From positions 287,071 through 351,070 of the forward strand of contig JABCZG010000001.1 of assembly GCA_013289835.1 (NCBI GenBank): a stretch of DNA of 64,000 nucleotides, read 5' to 3'. The stretch comes from Acidobacteriota bacterium. GTDB taxonomy: Bacteria; Acidobacteriota; Terriglobia; Acidiferrales; UBA7541. This document shows, one piece after another, positions 1-10,500 of the stretch (position 1 is its first letter; the number at the start of each line of letters is the position of its first letter). The notes beneath the pieces were generated by a model. That model was given only the letters and a program-made list of their open reading frames with translations, was not told the DNA's origin and made no database searches. Position numbers and translations under genes: made by a program.

Positions 1-5
1 GTCCC

Positions 6-488
6 ATGCGTCATGCAAGTACTACCAATAATGTGGCGTTTCCATTCCCAAAGGCATCGGCGTCCGCTGCTCACTCGACGGCTTCCGCTGCGGCGGGGAA
101 TTCGCCAGTTACAGCTTTGAGCGTTGAATTCGTAGCCAAGCCGCAAGAAGCGCGTCGCGCGCAAACGGCAATTCCGTCCGCGATCATCAGTGCGTTGCAG
201 GAAGTCACCGGTTTTGCCGGATGCCTGGTCATGGTTTCCGATCAGGAAGCGCGCCTTCTCACCGTTGTCACCTTGTGGAGTGGAAACGATCGCCACAAAC
301 GCTGCGCCGAAAATGCGCGCTGGGTTCACGCGCTGCTGGCACCATACGTGGATCGCCGCCTGCGCGTGCAAACTCTCGTGGCGCATTTGCCGCTCCTGCC
401 AATTCTTTCTTCTGATTCGGATCGTGATGACGATTCCGCGGATGAGCGCGATCTCGCAACCGCTCGTGAAACCGTCTGCGTCGCATAA
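6..488 (+). CDS. Hypothetical protein, possible ABM-like fold
   Basis: 160 residues, not recognised as a named family. Residues 1-45 are Ala/Ser/Thr-rich and look unstructured. The middle (about 65-125, with TGFAGCLVMVSD and a later VTLWSG) has the strand-helix rhythm of small dimeric alpha/beta-barrel (antibiotic monooxygenase-like) domains, but this is only a pattern impression. The tail is acidic (SDSDRDDDSADERD). The ATG is 6 bases into the window, so a start further upstream cannot be excluded and no ribosome site can be judged. The next gene follows 75 bases later on the same strand. Confidence 0.5.
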   Translation: MRHASTTNNVAFPFPKASASAAHSTASAAAGNSPVTALSVEFVAKPQEARRAQTAIPSAIISALQEVTGFAGCLVMVSDQEARLLTVVTLWSGNDRHKRCAENARWVHALLAPYVDRRLRVQTLVAHLPLLPILSSDSDRDDDSADERDLATARETVCVA

Positions 489-562
489 CGCATCTAATAT
501 GTGTGGAAAAGCTGAGGAAGAATGCAATCCGTCGTAGACCTGAATCGTTGGGTTGAGGGACA

Positions 563-958
563 ATGGCTTCGATGCATCGAGAACGAATCTGCAGTGTGGC
601 TTCTTGTTCGGGCGCCCCGATTACTGAGCTGGATCACCAGGATCTTTGCCTGAATCACTTTCTCCTGCACTGCTATGACAAGCTGGAGGGCCTGGATCCT
701 CGCGGCCGCCGGTTCTGCTCGGAGACCCTCGACGCACCCGCCATGCGCGCCTTCATCGAGGAGTGCTCGCGCAAGGCTCTCGACGTCAGCCTGCATTCCG
801 ACGACCTGACCAATCTCCAGCGTGGCCGTCTGCTGGACATCCTGCTGTGGGCCGGAGAACTCTTCCTCTTGCTCCGCGCACCTCGCCTCTCCCTCGCCGA
901 ATCCATGGCTTCCTCCGACACTCCGTTTCTCTCTCGCGCTGCCGTTTCGAGCCTCTGA
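563..958 (+). CDS. Hypothetical protein with N-terminal Cys/His cluster
   Basis: 131 residues. The N-terminus has a C-x4-C ... C-x2-H arrangement (C8, C13, C28, H31) that could hold a metal ion. The rest is predicted mainly helical (LQRGRLLDILLWAGELFLLL). A GAGGGA at 555-560 lies very close to the ATG at 563 and is better spaced for the in-frame ATG at 572, so the start could be either. No function is assigned. It may be co-transcribed with the small gene upstream. Confidence 0.5.
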   Translation: MASMHRERICSVASCSGAPITELDHQDLCLNHFLLHCYDKLEGLDPRGRRFCSETLDAPAMRAFIEECSRKALDVSLHSDDLTNLQRGRLLDILLWAGELFLLLRAPRLSLAESMASSDTPFLSRAAVSSL

Positions 959-1164
959 GCTTCCGAGTATTTCGAGCCGCACCTCCGCGCCCCCTACTCT
1001 CTTTCCACGGCACACCGTCCCGAGAAATCAGCGATAAATTCCGTTTGTGAGTTATCCTGCTCTTTCTCGTAACGCGGCGATGCAGCTTGGGGTTGTCGCA
1101 AAACTTCGGCAAATGGTTTTCTATCCCGTGGCAGGTTTGTGTAGAAAGGAGGTGCCCTTAGGCT

Positions 1165-2175
1165 ATGAATCCCGCGTTTCGTCTCTCGATTGCCATCCCC
1201 ATGCACAACGAAGAGTCCGTCCTGCCTGAACTCCTCCGGCGGACGCGCGCCGTGCTGGACCAAATCCCCGGCGGCCCCCATGAAATCCTTTTTGTGGACG
1301 ACGGAAGCTCCGACCGCACCTTCGAACTCCTCGAGGACGCCGTGCGCCAGGACCCGCGCATTCGAGCGATATCGCTCTCGCGTAATTTCGGTCACCAGGC
1401 CGCGCTGACGGCCGCGCTCGATCACCTCACTGGAGATGCCGCTGTTGTCATGGATGGCGATTTGCAGGACACTCCTGAGGCCATTCCACAATTTGTCGAG
1501 CGCTACCATCAGGGCTTTGACGTGGTTTATGCACAGCGCATTCGTCGCAAGGAACCCTGGCCGCTGCGCTTTTGCTATTTTGTCTTTTACCGAATGATGG
1601 CAGCGCTATCAGACGTCCGCCTACCTTTGGATTCCGGTGATTTTGGCCTGATGTCGCGCCGGGTCATCGATCAGGTCCGCCGAATGCCCGAACATCACCG
1701 CTACTTGCGCGGCCTGCGAAGTTGGGTGGGCTTTCGCCAAACGGGCATTCCCGTCGAGCGCGAAGAACGCCATTCCGGCAAGAGCAAGTACAGTTTGTTC
1801 CGCCTACTGAAGCTTGCAACCGACGGAATCTTCGCCTTCTCGATTGTCCCCATCCGCGCCGCCGCTTTGCTGGGCGCCGCCGCTATCGGCGTTTCGATGC
1901 TCTACGTGCTCTACGCTCTCTACTACCGGTTCGTTCTAAACCGTTCGCCACAAGGGTTCACGGCGCTGATTGCCGCGATAACGTTTCTTTCTGGTGTCCT
2001 TCTCTTTTTTTTGGGAGTGATTGGTGAATATGTCGGCCGCATCTATGAAGAAACGAAAGGTCGTCCCAATTACATTGTCGAGCGCGTTGCGGGTGCCTTT
2101 GGGAACGAGAAGAATGAGTCTTTGGCTGAGATGCGCCGCCCGCAACGTTCCCCCGAGCGGGAACCCTTCCGCTAG
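1165..2175 (+). CDS. Family 2 glycosyltransferase, polyprenyl-phosphate type (GtrB/ArnC/DPM1-like)
   Basis: 336 residues. The GT-A domain begins at once (LSIAIPMHNEESVLPELL), with VDDGSSD near residue 44 and the metal/nucleotide-binding DGDLQD near 97. Two hydrophobic segments near 230-255 and 265-290 match the two C-terminal membrane helices of dolichyl/undecaprenyl-phosphate sugar transferases such as GtrB and ArnC. These move a sugar from a nucleotide donor to a lipid carrier on the cytoplasmic face. An excellent AAGGAGGTG lies just upstream of the ATG. The methyltransferase and polytopic membrane protein that follow suggest a small glycoconjugate-assembly operon. The sugar cannot be told. 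Confidence 0.9.
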   Translation: MNPAFRLSIAIPMHNEESVLPELLRRTRAVLDQIPGGPHEILFVDDGSSDRTFELLEDAVRQDPRIRAISLSRNFGHQAALTAALDHLTGDAAVVMDGDLQDTPEAIPQFVERYHQGFDVVYAQRIRRKEPWPLRFCYFVFYRMMAALSDVRLPLDSGDFGLMSRRVIDQVRRMPEHHRYLRGLRSWVGFRQTGIPVEREERHSGKSKYSLFRLLKLATDGIFAFSIVPIRAAALLGAAAIGVSMLYVLYALYYRFVLNRSPQGFTALIAAITFLSGVLLFFLGVIGEYVGRIYEETKGRPNYIVERVAGAFGNEKNESLAEMRRPQRSPEREPFR

Positions 2176-2220
2176 CGCGGTGAGAGGCAGCGCTACATCT
2201 CTTTGGCGGCCTGACTGGAG

Positions 2221-3000
2221 ATGAATTCAACCCGCACCATCACGTACCTGTCGCCTCCGGCCGAGGTCAGCATGGCCGACCGGTGGTTCGAGATTGCCTC
2301 CGTCGATCATTTCTGGATCCGCCGGCGGCTTGAAGTTTTCCGACGCTTGGCAGGAGCGCGGATCGCCAATGCTCGTCAGATCGCTGAGATCGGATGTGGT
2401 CACGGCCTGCTGCAGCTCCAAATCGAACAGACTTACGAACGTGAGGTGACAGGATTCGATCTGAACGAACTTGCGCTCAAACAAAACGTGAGCTGCCGTA
2501 GTCCTATCAATTGTTATGACATCTTTCAGAAGGATCCGGCGCTACAGGGGAAATTTGACCTGATTTTTCTCTTCGATGTTCTTGAGCACATCGACGATGA
2601 AGACGGCTTCCTCGGCGCAGTGCTTTTTCACCTCGCCCCCGGCGGCAAGTTGGCCGTCAACGTTCCCGCGGGAATGTGGGCCTATTCTGCCTATGACATC
2701 GCGGTGGGACACGTAAGGCGCTACTCGATTCGTTCCTTGCGAGAAACGGCGAACCGCATGAATCTTGCAATGGAGGAGTGCACTTATTGGGGAATGCCGC
2801 TCCTGCCCACTTTGGCTCTTCGGAGACTTTGGCTGCTTGGAAAGCATGACCGAAACAACATCGTTTCTGCTGGAATGGATTCGAGAAACCAAGTGATCAA
2901 CCATCTGCTGGGATTGCTTTCGCGGTGTGAGCCGATTCCACAAACGGTCGCGGGAACTTCATTGATGGCCGTGCTTGGGGCTGGTCCCGATGAGGGCTAA
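2221..3000 (+). CDS. Class I SAM-dependent methyltransferase
   Basis: 259 residues with the Rossmann SAM-binding glycine motif EIGCGHG (56-62) and an acidic motif II region FLFDVLEHIDDEDGF typical of Methyltransf_11/23 proteins. The RRYSIRSLRETANRMNL segment is usual in methyltransferases placed beside lipid-linked sugar transferases. For the ATG at 2221, GGAG directly abuts the start. The in-frame ATG at 2272 (MADRWFEIAS) has GAGG at a better distance and begins where the conserved domain does, so 2272 is a real alternative. The substrate is unknown, perhaps a lipid or a sugar. The 3' end overlaps the next gene by 11 bases. Confidence 0.85.
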   Translation: MNSTRTITYLSPPAEVSMADRWFEIASVDHFWIRRRLEVFRRLAGARIANARQIAEIGCGHGLLQLQIEQTYEREVTGFDLNELALKQNVSCRSPINCYDIFQKDPALQGKFDLIFLFDVLEHIDDEDGFLGAVLFHLAPGGKLAVNVPAGMWAYSAYDIAVGHVRRYSIRSLRETANRMNLAMEECTYWGMPLLPTLALRRLWLLGKHDRNNIVSAGMDSRNQVINHLLGLLSRCEPIPQTVAGTSLMAVLGAGPDEG

Positions 3001-4444
3001 TTCCGGCGATTCCATCTCGGTGCCTCCCAATCCACTTTTGGCGAACAGCACGCCTCAGACCGAGGAACATCTCTCAACTAAAAAGATCAGGCGCTTGGTC
3101 ATTCTGGTATTCCTCCTGAACGTGATTTCGGCGGCGCTTTTTATCGGCTCGGTCAATCGCCCGGTCTATGATGACCCGTTCAACATTTTCGACGTTCACA
3201 ATTACGCCACGCAAGGTCTCTCGGTCCATTCCCTTTTGGCTCAGAGAAACCCGCCAGGCCCCACAAGCTTTCTTTGGATGGCTGCGGGAGTGCGCCTCCT
3301 GCACGGCGACGAACTGCGGGACGCGCGGCTCGCGGCCCTGGCAAGTTGGGTGTTGTTGGCTGGTGGTATCTTCGCAGGAGCGCAGTTCAGCAGGTTCCCT
3401 CGCCTCTGGTATGGCGGCCTTCTGTGTTTGTTGGTCTTCCCGCATGCGATTGAAACAGCGGCACTGGTGCTCACAGAGGGTCCCGCGCTACTTTTTGCTC
3501 TATTGGGAGTTTTGGCGTGGCTCGAATTTGCTTCTGAGCCGAATATCTCTCCCCGCACTCTTGCCCTCGGCCTGCTGGGAGGTTTGTCCATGGGGTTGGC
3601 GGTTACCTGCCGGCAATACTTGCTTGCAGTACTCGCAGCGGCTGCCCTGTTTGTTGTCCTCCAGTATTGGAAACCTGCTTTCCGAGGAAAGACGCCCTGG
3701 GCCGTTGGCGCGGCTCTATCTCTAGTTCTTGCGATCATCCCGGTGCTTCTCCTCGTGCTGGTATGGAAAGGCATTTCAAGTCCCGGCATGGCAGCTGGCA
3801 CGTCGTACTCGAATCTGAAGGCCAGCGTAGGATTCAACTTTTCGAGGCCCCTCATCGCGGCCTTCTATGCAGCGGTCTACTTGACCCCGCTCACGTTTCC
3901 GCTCCTGCTCCGGTTGAAGGGTTCCCAACGCCGCATGGCCCTTTTGTTCGCGATCTTAGGAGGAGCGCTTATCGCGCTATTCGCCCCTCTGTTTCTTCAG
4001 CCGGGGCCACTGAATTCACTCATTGCATTTGCGTCGCGCGTACCTCACGGCGGGACCGCCCTCTTCGCTGCCATCGCTTTCGTCGTACTTTACAATGCCG
4101 CGTCATTCTGCTTCCTGCTCCGGGAGCAATGGCCAGCAATCTCGTCTTGCGCACCTGCCGCTTTCGCTTTGCTGGTGATTGTATTCTTTGTCGTGGAGCA
4201 AATCGGAGTGGGAGGCAATCTCGCGTTTTTTGATCGCTATGTGCTGCAGTTGGCGCCGTTCCTGGGTTTGCTTGCTTTCTCGGTTTTGCCGCGCCTTACT
4301 TCCGCTACGCATTCTCGCACTCGCGGCTCTTTCCGTTCTCAGTCACGTGATGCTCTGGCGCTTCGTCTTCGCCGCGTGAGCAGAACCAAGCGGACGCTAG
4401 CGATATGTATTTTGATACAGCCGGAGAACAAAAGTATGATCTGA
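2990..4444 (+). CDS. Polytopic membrane protein, probable glycosyltransferase-type; C-terminus apparently frameshifted
   Basis: About ten hydrophobic helices starting with LVILVFLLNVISAALFIGSV. Overall character resembles lipid-linked sugar (GT39/ArnT-like) transferases or exopolysaccharide membrane proteins, but no diagnostic motif was recognised. The ATG at 2990, overlapping the methyltransferase stop, is preferred to the TTG at 2975. The hydrophobic reading frame stops making sense after LLAFSVLPR (about 4293). The remaining roughly 50 residues to 4444 are Ser/Arg-rich. The +1 frame continues from there with LLPLRILALAALSVLSHVML and reaches a stop at 4377-4379, a typical final membrane helix. 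One extra base near 4296-4300 would explain this. Confidence 0.7.
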   Translation: MRANSGDSISVPPNPLLANSTPQTEEHLSTKKIRRLVILVFLLNVISAALFIGSVNRPVYDDPFNIFDVHNYATQGLSVHSLLAQRNPPGPTSFLWMAAGVRLLHGDELRDARLAALASWVLLAGGIFAGAQFSRFPRLWYGGLLCLLVFPHAIETAALVLTEGPALLFALLGVLAWLEFASEPNISPRTLALGLLGGLSMGLAVTCRQYLLAVLAAAALFVVLQYWKPAFRGKTPWAVGAALSLVLAIIPVLLLVLVWKGISSPGMAAGTSYSNLKASVGFNFSRPLIAAFYAAVYLTPLTFPLLLRLKGSQRRMALLFAILGGALIALFAPLFLQPGPLNSLIAFASRVPHGGTALFAAIAFVVLYNAASFCFLLREQWPAISSCAPAAFALLVIVFFVVEQIGVGGNLAFFDRYVLQLAPFLGLLAFSVLPRLTSATHSRTRGSFRSQSRDALALRLRRVSRTKRTLAICILIQPENKSMI

Positions 4445-4502
4445 AATGTCCCGCCCATTCCTTGTTGGAAGGGTCTTGGACTTGCGATGGACGGTGCCTC
4501 AG

Positions 4503-5876
4503 GTGACCATTCACAAAATTTCAAGGCGCGCATGGCTTCGGCAAATCCAGACTCTTGCTGGGGTTTTCCCATTGGGGTTCTCCCCTTCCCTCGCGTCGCG
4601 GTTTTTGCAGAGCGCGTCGCGGCAAGTGGTTTCTCCCCCCTCGGGGGAGAGGGGCGCGCCGGTTTCCACGAACGGTCCCATTCAATACAAATTCTCACCT
4701 GCGGAAGACGCCTTCCTGGAAGAGTTGGAACGCGCCAGTTTCCGTTATTTCTGGGAAGAATCGAATCCTTATACCGGCCTGCTGAAAGACCGGAGCCAGG
4801 CTAGCGGACCCGATTCCCGTGCAACCGCGAGTATTGCCGCGACAGGGTTGGGTCTTACTGCTCTTTGCATCGCGGACCATCGAGGATGGGAGGACGCCAA
4901 GAAAATTCGCGAACGCGTTCGCAATACCCTCCGTTTTGCCGCCACCCGCCTGAGCCACAACAATGGATTCTTCTTTCATTTTCTTAACATGCAGAGCGGC
5001 GACCGCGATTTCCAATCGGAAGTCTCTTCGATCGACACTTCGATTTTCCTCTGCGGGGCGCTCGCGTGCCGCGGCTATTTTGACGATGCCGAAATTCGCG
5101 ACCTGTCCACCAAGCTGTACGACCGTGTGGATTGGACCTGGCTGCTGCAAGGAGAAAAAACCCTTTCCATGGGCTGGAAACCCGAAAGCGGTTTCATCAA
5201 GGCCAGGTGGGACAGCTACAGCGAGTTGATGATGATCTACCTCCTCGGCCTCGGTTCTCCAACGCATCCTTTGCCGAAGGAATGCTGGGATGCGTGGAAG
5301 CGCCCGGCGTTCGAATTCAACGGGCTGCATTTTATTGGCTCGCATGCTCCGCTCTTCGTGCACCAGTATTCGCATGCGTGGTTCGATTTCCGCGGTAAAG
5401 CGGACGCATACGCAAATTACTTCGAGAATTCGGTGATTGCGACCAAAGCACACAAGCTGTGGTGCATCTCGCTGGCAAAACAATTCCCGGACTACAGTGA
5501 CGACCTCTGGGGCATCACTGCCTCCGATTCGATGCACGGCTATGTAGCCTGGGGCGGCCCGCCTCCGATGGGTCCGATCGATGGCAGCATCGTCCCCTGC
5601 GCCGCCGCTGGCTCGTTGCCTTTTTTGCCGGAGGAGACGTTGCGCGTGCTGCAAAACATCCATGAAAAATACGAGAAACACGTCTGGCGAAAATATGGTT
5701 TCGTGGATGCTTTCAATCCGTTGAAAAACTGGTACAACCCCGACGTCATTGGAATTGATCTGGGGATCACTCTCTTGATGGCCGAAAACGCGCGAACCGG
5801 CTTCGTTTGGGAACAGTTCATGAAGAACGATGCCGTGAAGAACGGGATGGCCCGCGCAGGGTTTCACAAACAATAG
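4503..5876 (+). CDS. GH144-like beta-1,2-glucanase / glucoamylase-domain protein, exported by Tat
   Basis: About 457 residues with the PF10091-type 'glycoamylase' domain: FLEELERASFRYFWEESNP near the start, then SIDTSIFLCGAL, WDSYSELMMIYLLGLGS, WGITASDS and GPIDGSIVPCAAAGSLPF, which recur in GH144 endo-beta-1,2-glucanases. The GTG at 4503 is chosen because it puts a twin-arginine signal (SRRAWLRQIQTLAG) at the N-terminus. An ATG at 4446 would prepend 19 uncharacteristic residues. The enzyme is expected in the periplasm, acting on beta-1,2-linked glucans or related osmoregulated glucans. It is convergent with the GH39 gene. Family assignment is strong, linkage specificity less so. Confidence 0.85.
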   Translation: MTIHKISRRAWLRQIQTLAGVFPLGFSPSLASRFLQSASRQVVSPPSGERGAPVSTNGPIQYKFSPAEDAFLEELERASFRYFWEESNPYTGLLKDRSQASGPDSRATASIAATGLGLTALCIADHRGWEDAKKIRERVRNTLRFAATRLSHNNGFFFHFLNMQSGDRDFQSEVSSIDTSIFLCGALACRGYFDDAEIRDLSTKLYDRVDWTWLLQGEKTLSMGWKPESGFIKARWDSYSELMMIYLLGLGSPTHPLPKECWDAWKRPAFEFNGLHFIGSHAPLFVHQYSHAWFDFRGKADAYANYFENSVIATKAHKLWCISLAKQFPDYSDDLWGITASDSMHGYVAWGGPPPMGPIDGSIVPCAAAGSLPFLPEETLRVLQNIHEKYEKHVWRKYGFVDAFNPLKNWYNPDVIGIDLGITLLMAENARTGFVWEQFMKNDAVKNGMARAGFHKQ

Positions 5877-5918
5877 CGGCGGGATGGGATGTTTGAAGGG
5901 TTTCACCCGGGCCGAGAA

Positions 5919-7451
5919 CTATCGCTCGATCTCGATCAACGCCAGGGCATGCGGCTGGAGCGTAAGCGCGAGCGAGCCGTTCTTGAGTGTCTGCGTTTGC
6001 GAAGCGGGGAGTGCGCCCGCCTTGCGTAGCGCTTCGATCTGCGAAAGCGTGGGGAATGCCGGTCGTCCCATTTTTTCCCAGGCTGGCAGCGGCGATCCGT
6101 GCCCGGGGTCCACGATGGTGATGCGCGCGGAAGCCGTTCCATTCACGCCTTTGAAATACAACGTAAAGGCTTTCGGCGAGCCAGCTTCTTCCGGCAGGAA
6201 CAGATTCCAGAGAGCCAAGACGAGCGCGCCAGTTTTCGTGCGAGTGACCAGAGCGGATTCTGAGTTGACCTCCAGCCGCGTTTCGCCGAGCTCATGTAGA
6301 AGCGCAAAATCGTTGAACGCCGCCTTCGGAATGCTGCGTTCGGCGAGCAAGCCGAACCCTCCGTAAAACGGCGTTTTCACTACGCCCTGTTCTTCAAAAA
6401 CATCCGAAAACGTCCAGTAGCTCATCATCGTGGTGAGGCCGTCGCACTGGCGAATGGTGTCCGCCATCCACGGCCCCATAAACGGCGTGTCTGTCACGGC
6501 GGGCTCGTTCATATAACTGGCGTTGAACTCGCTCCAGATGAGCGGCGTGTTCGGGAAGGCTGACGCGGCGATCTGGTCATGAACTTTGGTGACAGCGCGG
6601 CAGACCATCCGCGTCCGTGGAATATTCTCGTGCGTGCCGAATACGTCTTCCGCTTTGTCGTTCCCGTAGACGTGTGTTGAAGCGAAGTCGACCGGAATGT
6701 TTTTCTCCTTGCAATGCGCCAGGAAGCGGTCCACCCAGGCAGCCTGGGCCGTGGCCGGGCCGCCCACGCGCAAGCGCGGGCTCACGCGTTTGACGGCACG
6801 CGCGGCGCGGTCGTACAGCTCGTAGTACGTAGCTTCTTTCGGGTCGCCCACCCAGAAATCAATGTTCGGTTCGTTCCAGACCTCAAAATACCACTGCGCG
6901 ACTTCGTCTTCGCCGTATCGTTTGACGAGATGCCGAGCGAAGTTTTCGACCAACTGCTCCCACTTGTCCCAGTCCTTGGGAGGAGCAACGTTCTGCTTAT
7001 ACCAAAACGCGTGAAGCGCGCCGGGATCGGACGAGAGCTTCTTGGGCATAAAGCTCAGCTCGATGAAGGGGCGGACATGATTCTCGAGCAAGCCGTCATA
7101 GATCTGGTCCACGTAAGAGAAGTTGTAGATGGGCTTGCCGTCTTTGTCCTCGTCGTAAAGGCCCACTTCGTCATGGAAAATCGCGTGGAAACGCACGTAT
7201 TCAAAGCCGGTAATGCGCTTGGTTTCGCGCAGGTCGTAGCGATAGTTTTCGCGGAGGCTCAGGACGGCGCGCCCCGAACCAAACATCTTTTCCCAGAAAT
7301 GAGGAAACGGATGCGACGGAGCGTTAGCATCAATTTCGATGGTTTGCGACGAACCAATGGATTGGGCCTGGAGTGTGATTGCTGGCAGAACGCACCCGGC
7401 AATGAACAACGCGACGCGGAAAACATTTGTGCGAAAATCCAGGCGGCACAT
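5919..7451 (-). CDS. Glycoside hydrolase family 39 (beta-xylosidase-like), secreted
   Basis: 510 residues. A signal peptide (hydrophobic VALFIAGCVLPAITLQAQ) is followed by a clan GH-A (beta/alpha)8 barrel. The acid/base glutamate is E194 in FEVWNEPN and the nucleophile is E308 in IWSEFNAS, both as in GH39. The C-terminal beta-rich part is the usual accessory domain. Likely a retaining beta-xylosidase or related exo-enzyme; GH39 also holds iduronidases and glucosidases, so the substrate is not proven. AGGAG seven bases before the ATG supports the start. It lies 75 bases downstream of TonB receptor 1 on the same strand, so the two are probably co-transcribed. Confidence 0.9.
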   Translation of the reverse strand: MCRLDFRTNVFRVALFIAGCVLPAITLQAQSIGSSQTIEIDANAPSHPFPHFWEKMFGSGRAVLSLRENYRYDLRETKRITGFEYVRFHAIFHDEVGLYDEDKDGKPIYNFSYVDQIYDGLLENHVRPFIELSFMPKKLSSDPGALHAFWYKQNVAPPKDWDKWEQLVENFARHLVKRYGEDEVAQWYFEVWNEPNIDFWVGDPKEATYYELYDRAARAVKRVSPRLRVGGPATAQAAWVDRFLAHCKEKNIPVDFASTHVYGNDKAEDVFGTHENIPRTRMVCRAVTKVHDQIAASAFPNTPLIWSEFNASYMNEPAVTDTPFMGPWMADTIRQCDGLTTMMSYWTFSDVFEEQGVVKTPFYGGFGLLAERSIPKAAFNDFALLHELGETRLEVNSESALVTRTKTGALVLALWNLFLPEEAGSPKAFTLYFKGVNGTASARITIVDPGHGSPLPAWEKMGRPAFPTLSQIEALRKAGALPASQTQTLKNGSLALTLQPHALALIEIER

Positions 7452-7526
7452 TGCAAGTCTCCTGAAGGAATGAGGAAGCGCGTTCGAGCACAGAATTATT
7501 TGCCCCGAACGCGCTTGGGAGTTCAG

Positions 7527-10500
7527 TTAGAAATTGAAGTGGGCCTGGAACTCGATTACGCGGCCCGCGAGCCCGCCTGGCGATCGGCCAAACGAAAAGG
7601 TGTTCGTAAGGTCATCATTGCTGCTGAAGTTGGGGATAGGTGCAACATTCAGAATGTTGAACGCGTTATAGAAGTTTGCCCGGAAGTCGATCACAGCGTT
7701 TTCACCAATTAAACGCATGCTGGGCAAACCGAACCGCTTCCCGAGGCTGAGGTCCACTTGTTTGAAGGTAGGACCGGGAAAGGAATTGCGGCCTATGGGC
7801 GGCTGATTCCGGGGAAACGCAGTCGTAAAGCAGTTGTCAATCCCAGCCCCGCAGTTGGTCAGGAGAGTCGGGAAATTAGGATCATTGGGAGCGTTTCCAG
7901 GCCGGGCGGTCGTCGTCGGGCACACGCCATTGATGAACTGCGCATTTCCCGGACTATTGAAGCACGTGCCCGCGTAAGAAGTAGGTCGATCGGGGCGGTA
8001 GCCATCGCCTTCGGGATTGTTATTCTGCGGTCCAAAAGAAACTGGTGTCCACGGAAACCCGGTATGGTAGGTGAACACCCCGCTGACGTTCCAACCGCCC
8101 AGCGTCTTGCCAACCAGATCGTGGCGATTTCGGAAGATAGGAAGATCCCACACACCATTAATGACGAAGAAATGACGCGCGTCATAATCGGCGGGACCGT
8201 AGTCCAGCGATTGGTTATAGGGATAGTCCTGTTGAGGACCGATTTCATACGAGGCGAAGTCCAGCGTTTTGCTAAACGTATAGCTTCCGTTCAGCACGAA
8301 CCCATGGGCGAAGCGATGGTTTACCCGGACCAACAGGGCGTTATAGTTGGCGTCCACATCTGCCATTGGGAAAAAGATGCGGCCGCCAACACCCAGTGCC
8401 GCATTGCCCGTAAGGTGAGGCGCCGTGCAAGTGGGGTTCGTGGGGCCGCAGGGCTGGCCGTTGCTGCCCGTGTTTTGCATGAAGTCCATGGTGTCGTCAA
8501 ATGTGTCGCCTGGGTTCAATCGGTTCAAATCAACCGAGCGAATCAGCCTGTGAGAGCTGCTCCCAGCGTATCCGACCTGGAGCGTTGTATCTCGCACGAA
8601 CTCCCACTGCCAACCTAGCGAGTACGTGTAGACATATGCGTTAGGTAGATTAGGCCGAGAACCCCAGATCGTAATCGGGATGTCGCTGGTACACGCCTTG
8701 CTGGCGCACAAGCCGCCCGTGTTTGGGTCCACTCCAAACGCCAGGAGTGGATTGGCCGGATAGCTGAACGGTGAATTGCTGGTGCCGAGCACGTAGTCTA
8801 TCCCCACCGAGGCGGGCGTCGTACCGGGCCCCGCGCAACACCCGGTCAAATCTGCAGCAAAGGGCGTGTTGAACCGAACCGGATCGAGGATGTTGTCGTA
8901 GATGCGATTGTAATTGATGCCAAAGCCCCCGCGTATGACTACTTTGTCGTTGAGGCGTTTCGGGCTCCAAGCAAAGCCGAGCCGCGGACCGAAATTGTGC
9001 AGGTCCTTATTATAGAGTTGCTGACCCGCAACGACTTTCCCGTCCGTGAGACCGTTAGGGCCGAATTCATAGTTGCTGATTAAATTCTGCGTGTCCGTCA
9101 GCGGAGAGAAATATTCCCACCGCAATCCCAGGTTCAGCGTCAGGTTTGACCGCAGTTTCCAGTCGTCCTGTACAAAGAGGGCATAGATGCTGCTACGAAA
9201 ATTGCGCTGCCCGACCGGCAAACTCCCTGTGCGGGGATCCACAGTGATGGCTTCGAACTGAGGAGCATCGTTGGCCCAGTCCATGAATGACGAAAACTGG
9301 AATAGCGGGCGAGCGCCGCCTTGTTCATTGTTGTTGTTCAGGTTCTTCCCAATGTCCACACCGAACTTGAGGTTTTGCGCGCCCACAAACCTCGAAACCG
9401 TGTCACGGAAGTCAAACGTGGTCTGGGAAAAGATAGCCGGTGTGGTTCCGCCTCGCCCCGCCCCAGCGTTGATGCAGCAACCTGGCACACCATTCGGACC
9501 CCCAACAGCGCTATTGAAATCAAAAATATTGTAGAAGGGTATGCCAAAATCGGTGTTCGTGGACGAAGCGATCTGATTGTAAGACCAGCGCGTGATGTTA
9601 AAGCGGAAATCGTTCAGCATGGTCGTCGTAAGCGTGCGGTTCCAGCCAAACGTCAACAGCCAGTTGAAAGGAGCAAGCGTCAAGTCATCAATGGGGCGAT
9701 CGCCGCCCTGGGACTGATTCAAACGCGAGAAATAAGAGCTGTAGAAGAATTGATTCTTTCCGCGATTGTAATCCAACCGTCCGTTGTATTCATTTCCGGA
9801 GCTCGAAAACGGGTTGAGAACATTAGCATGCTCAAACTCCGCCCCGACGCCGGCCGCAGGGCCACACCCCGTGCCAGCGGCTTGGGTCACGCCACCTACG
9901 ACACAGGCGGAATTGTCGTAATAGCCGCCGAGAGGAATGGCCGGATCAAATGAGCAGCAATTTGAGGTGCTGTTGGGAAGCACCGAGATAATTCGGGGCG
10001 CGACGCCGGCCGTGCCGAACACTTTTGCCGCCAAGCTGCTCGGATTGTTGCTTATGACATATTGACGGAACGCTTGCGTTTCGACGACCTGGTTCAATGC
10101 AATCGTTGGGTTATTCTGCCGCACCCCTTCATAAGAAAAGAAAAAGAAGAGTGAGTTGTGAAAAACCGGACCACCTAGGCTGCCACCGAACTGTCGATCC
10201 TTATCGTTCACGCGAACTGGACCGCCGAATGGCCCGTGGTATTTGTTGTACGCGTTCAGGCCGGGATCATCGAATTGGACGATTCCGCTACCGTGGAATG
10301 CGTTTGTGCCATTTTTGGATATCACTTTTACCTGCGCGCCGGAGTTGCGGCCATCCTCAGCGGAATAGGTGCTCGATAAAACTTGGATTTCCCTGACCGA
10401 TTCTTCGTCGGGGGTGATGACTGCCGCGCCGCCCCAACCCAAGCTATTCGCGCTCACGCCATCAATCTGATAGTTGTTTGCCGAAACGCGTTGGCCGTCG

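Noticed and set aside
4632..4650. Hairpin TCTCCCCCCTCGGGGGAGA in the 5' part of the GH144-like gene
   Set aside because: It lies in the linker after the Tat signal, inside coding sequence, and has no T-run; likely a by-product of Pro/Ser/Gly codons.
4695..5906. 403-residue minus-strand frame opposite the GH144-like gene
   Set aside because: Antisense shadow of a strongly recognisable enzyme; no family features of its own.
6714..7712. 332-residue plus-strand frame opposite GH39 and receptor 1
   Set aside because: Spans two well-supported minus-strand genes; composition reflects their complement.
7758..8618. 286-residue plus-strand frame within receptor 1
   Set aside because: Antisense to the receptor barrel, with no homology signal.
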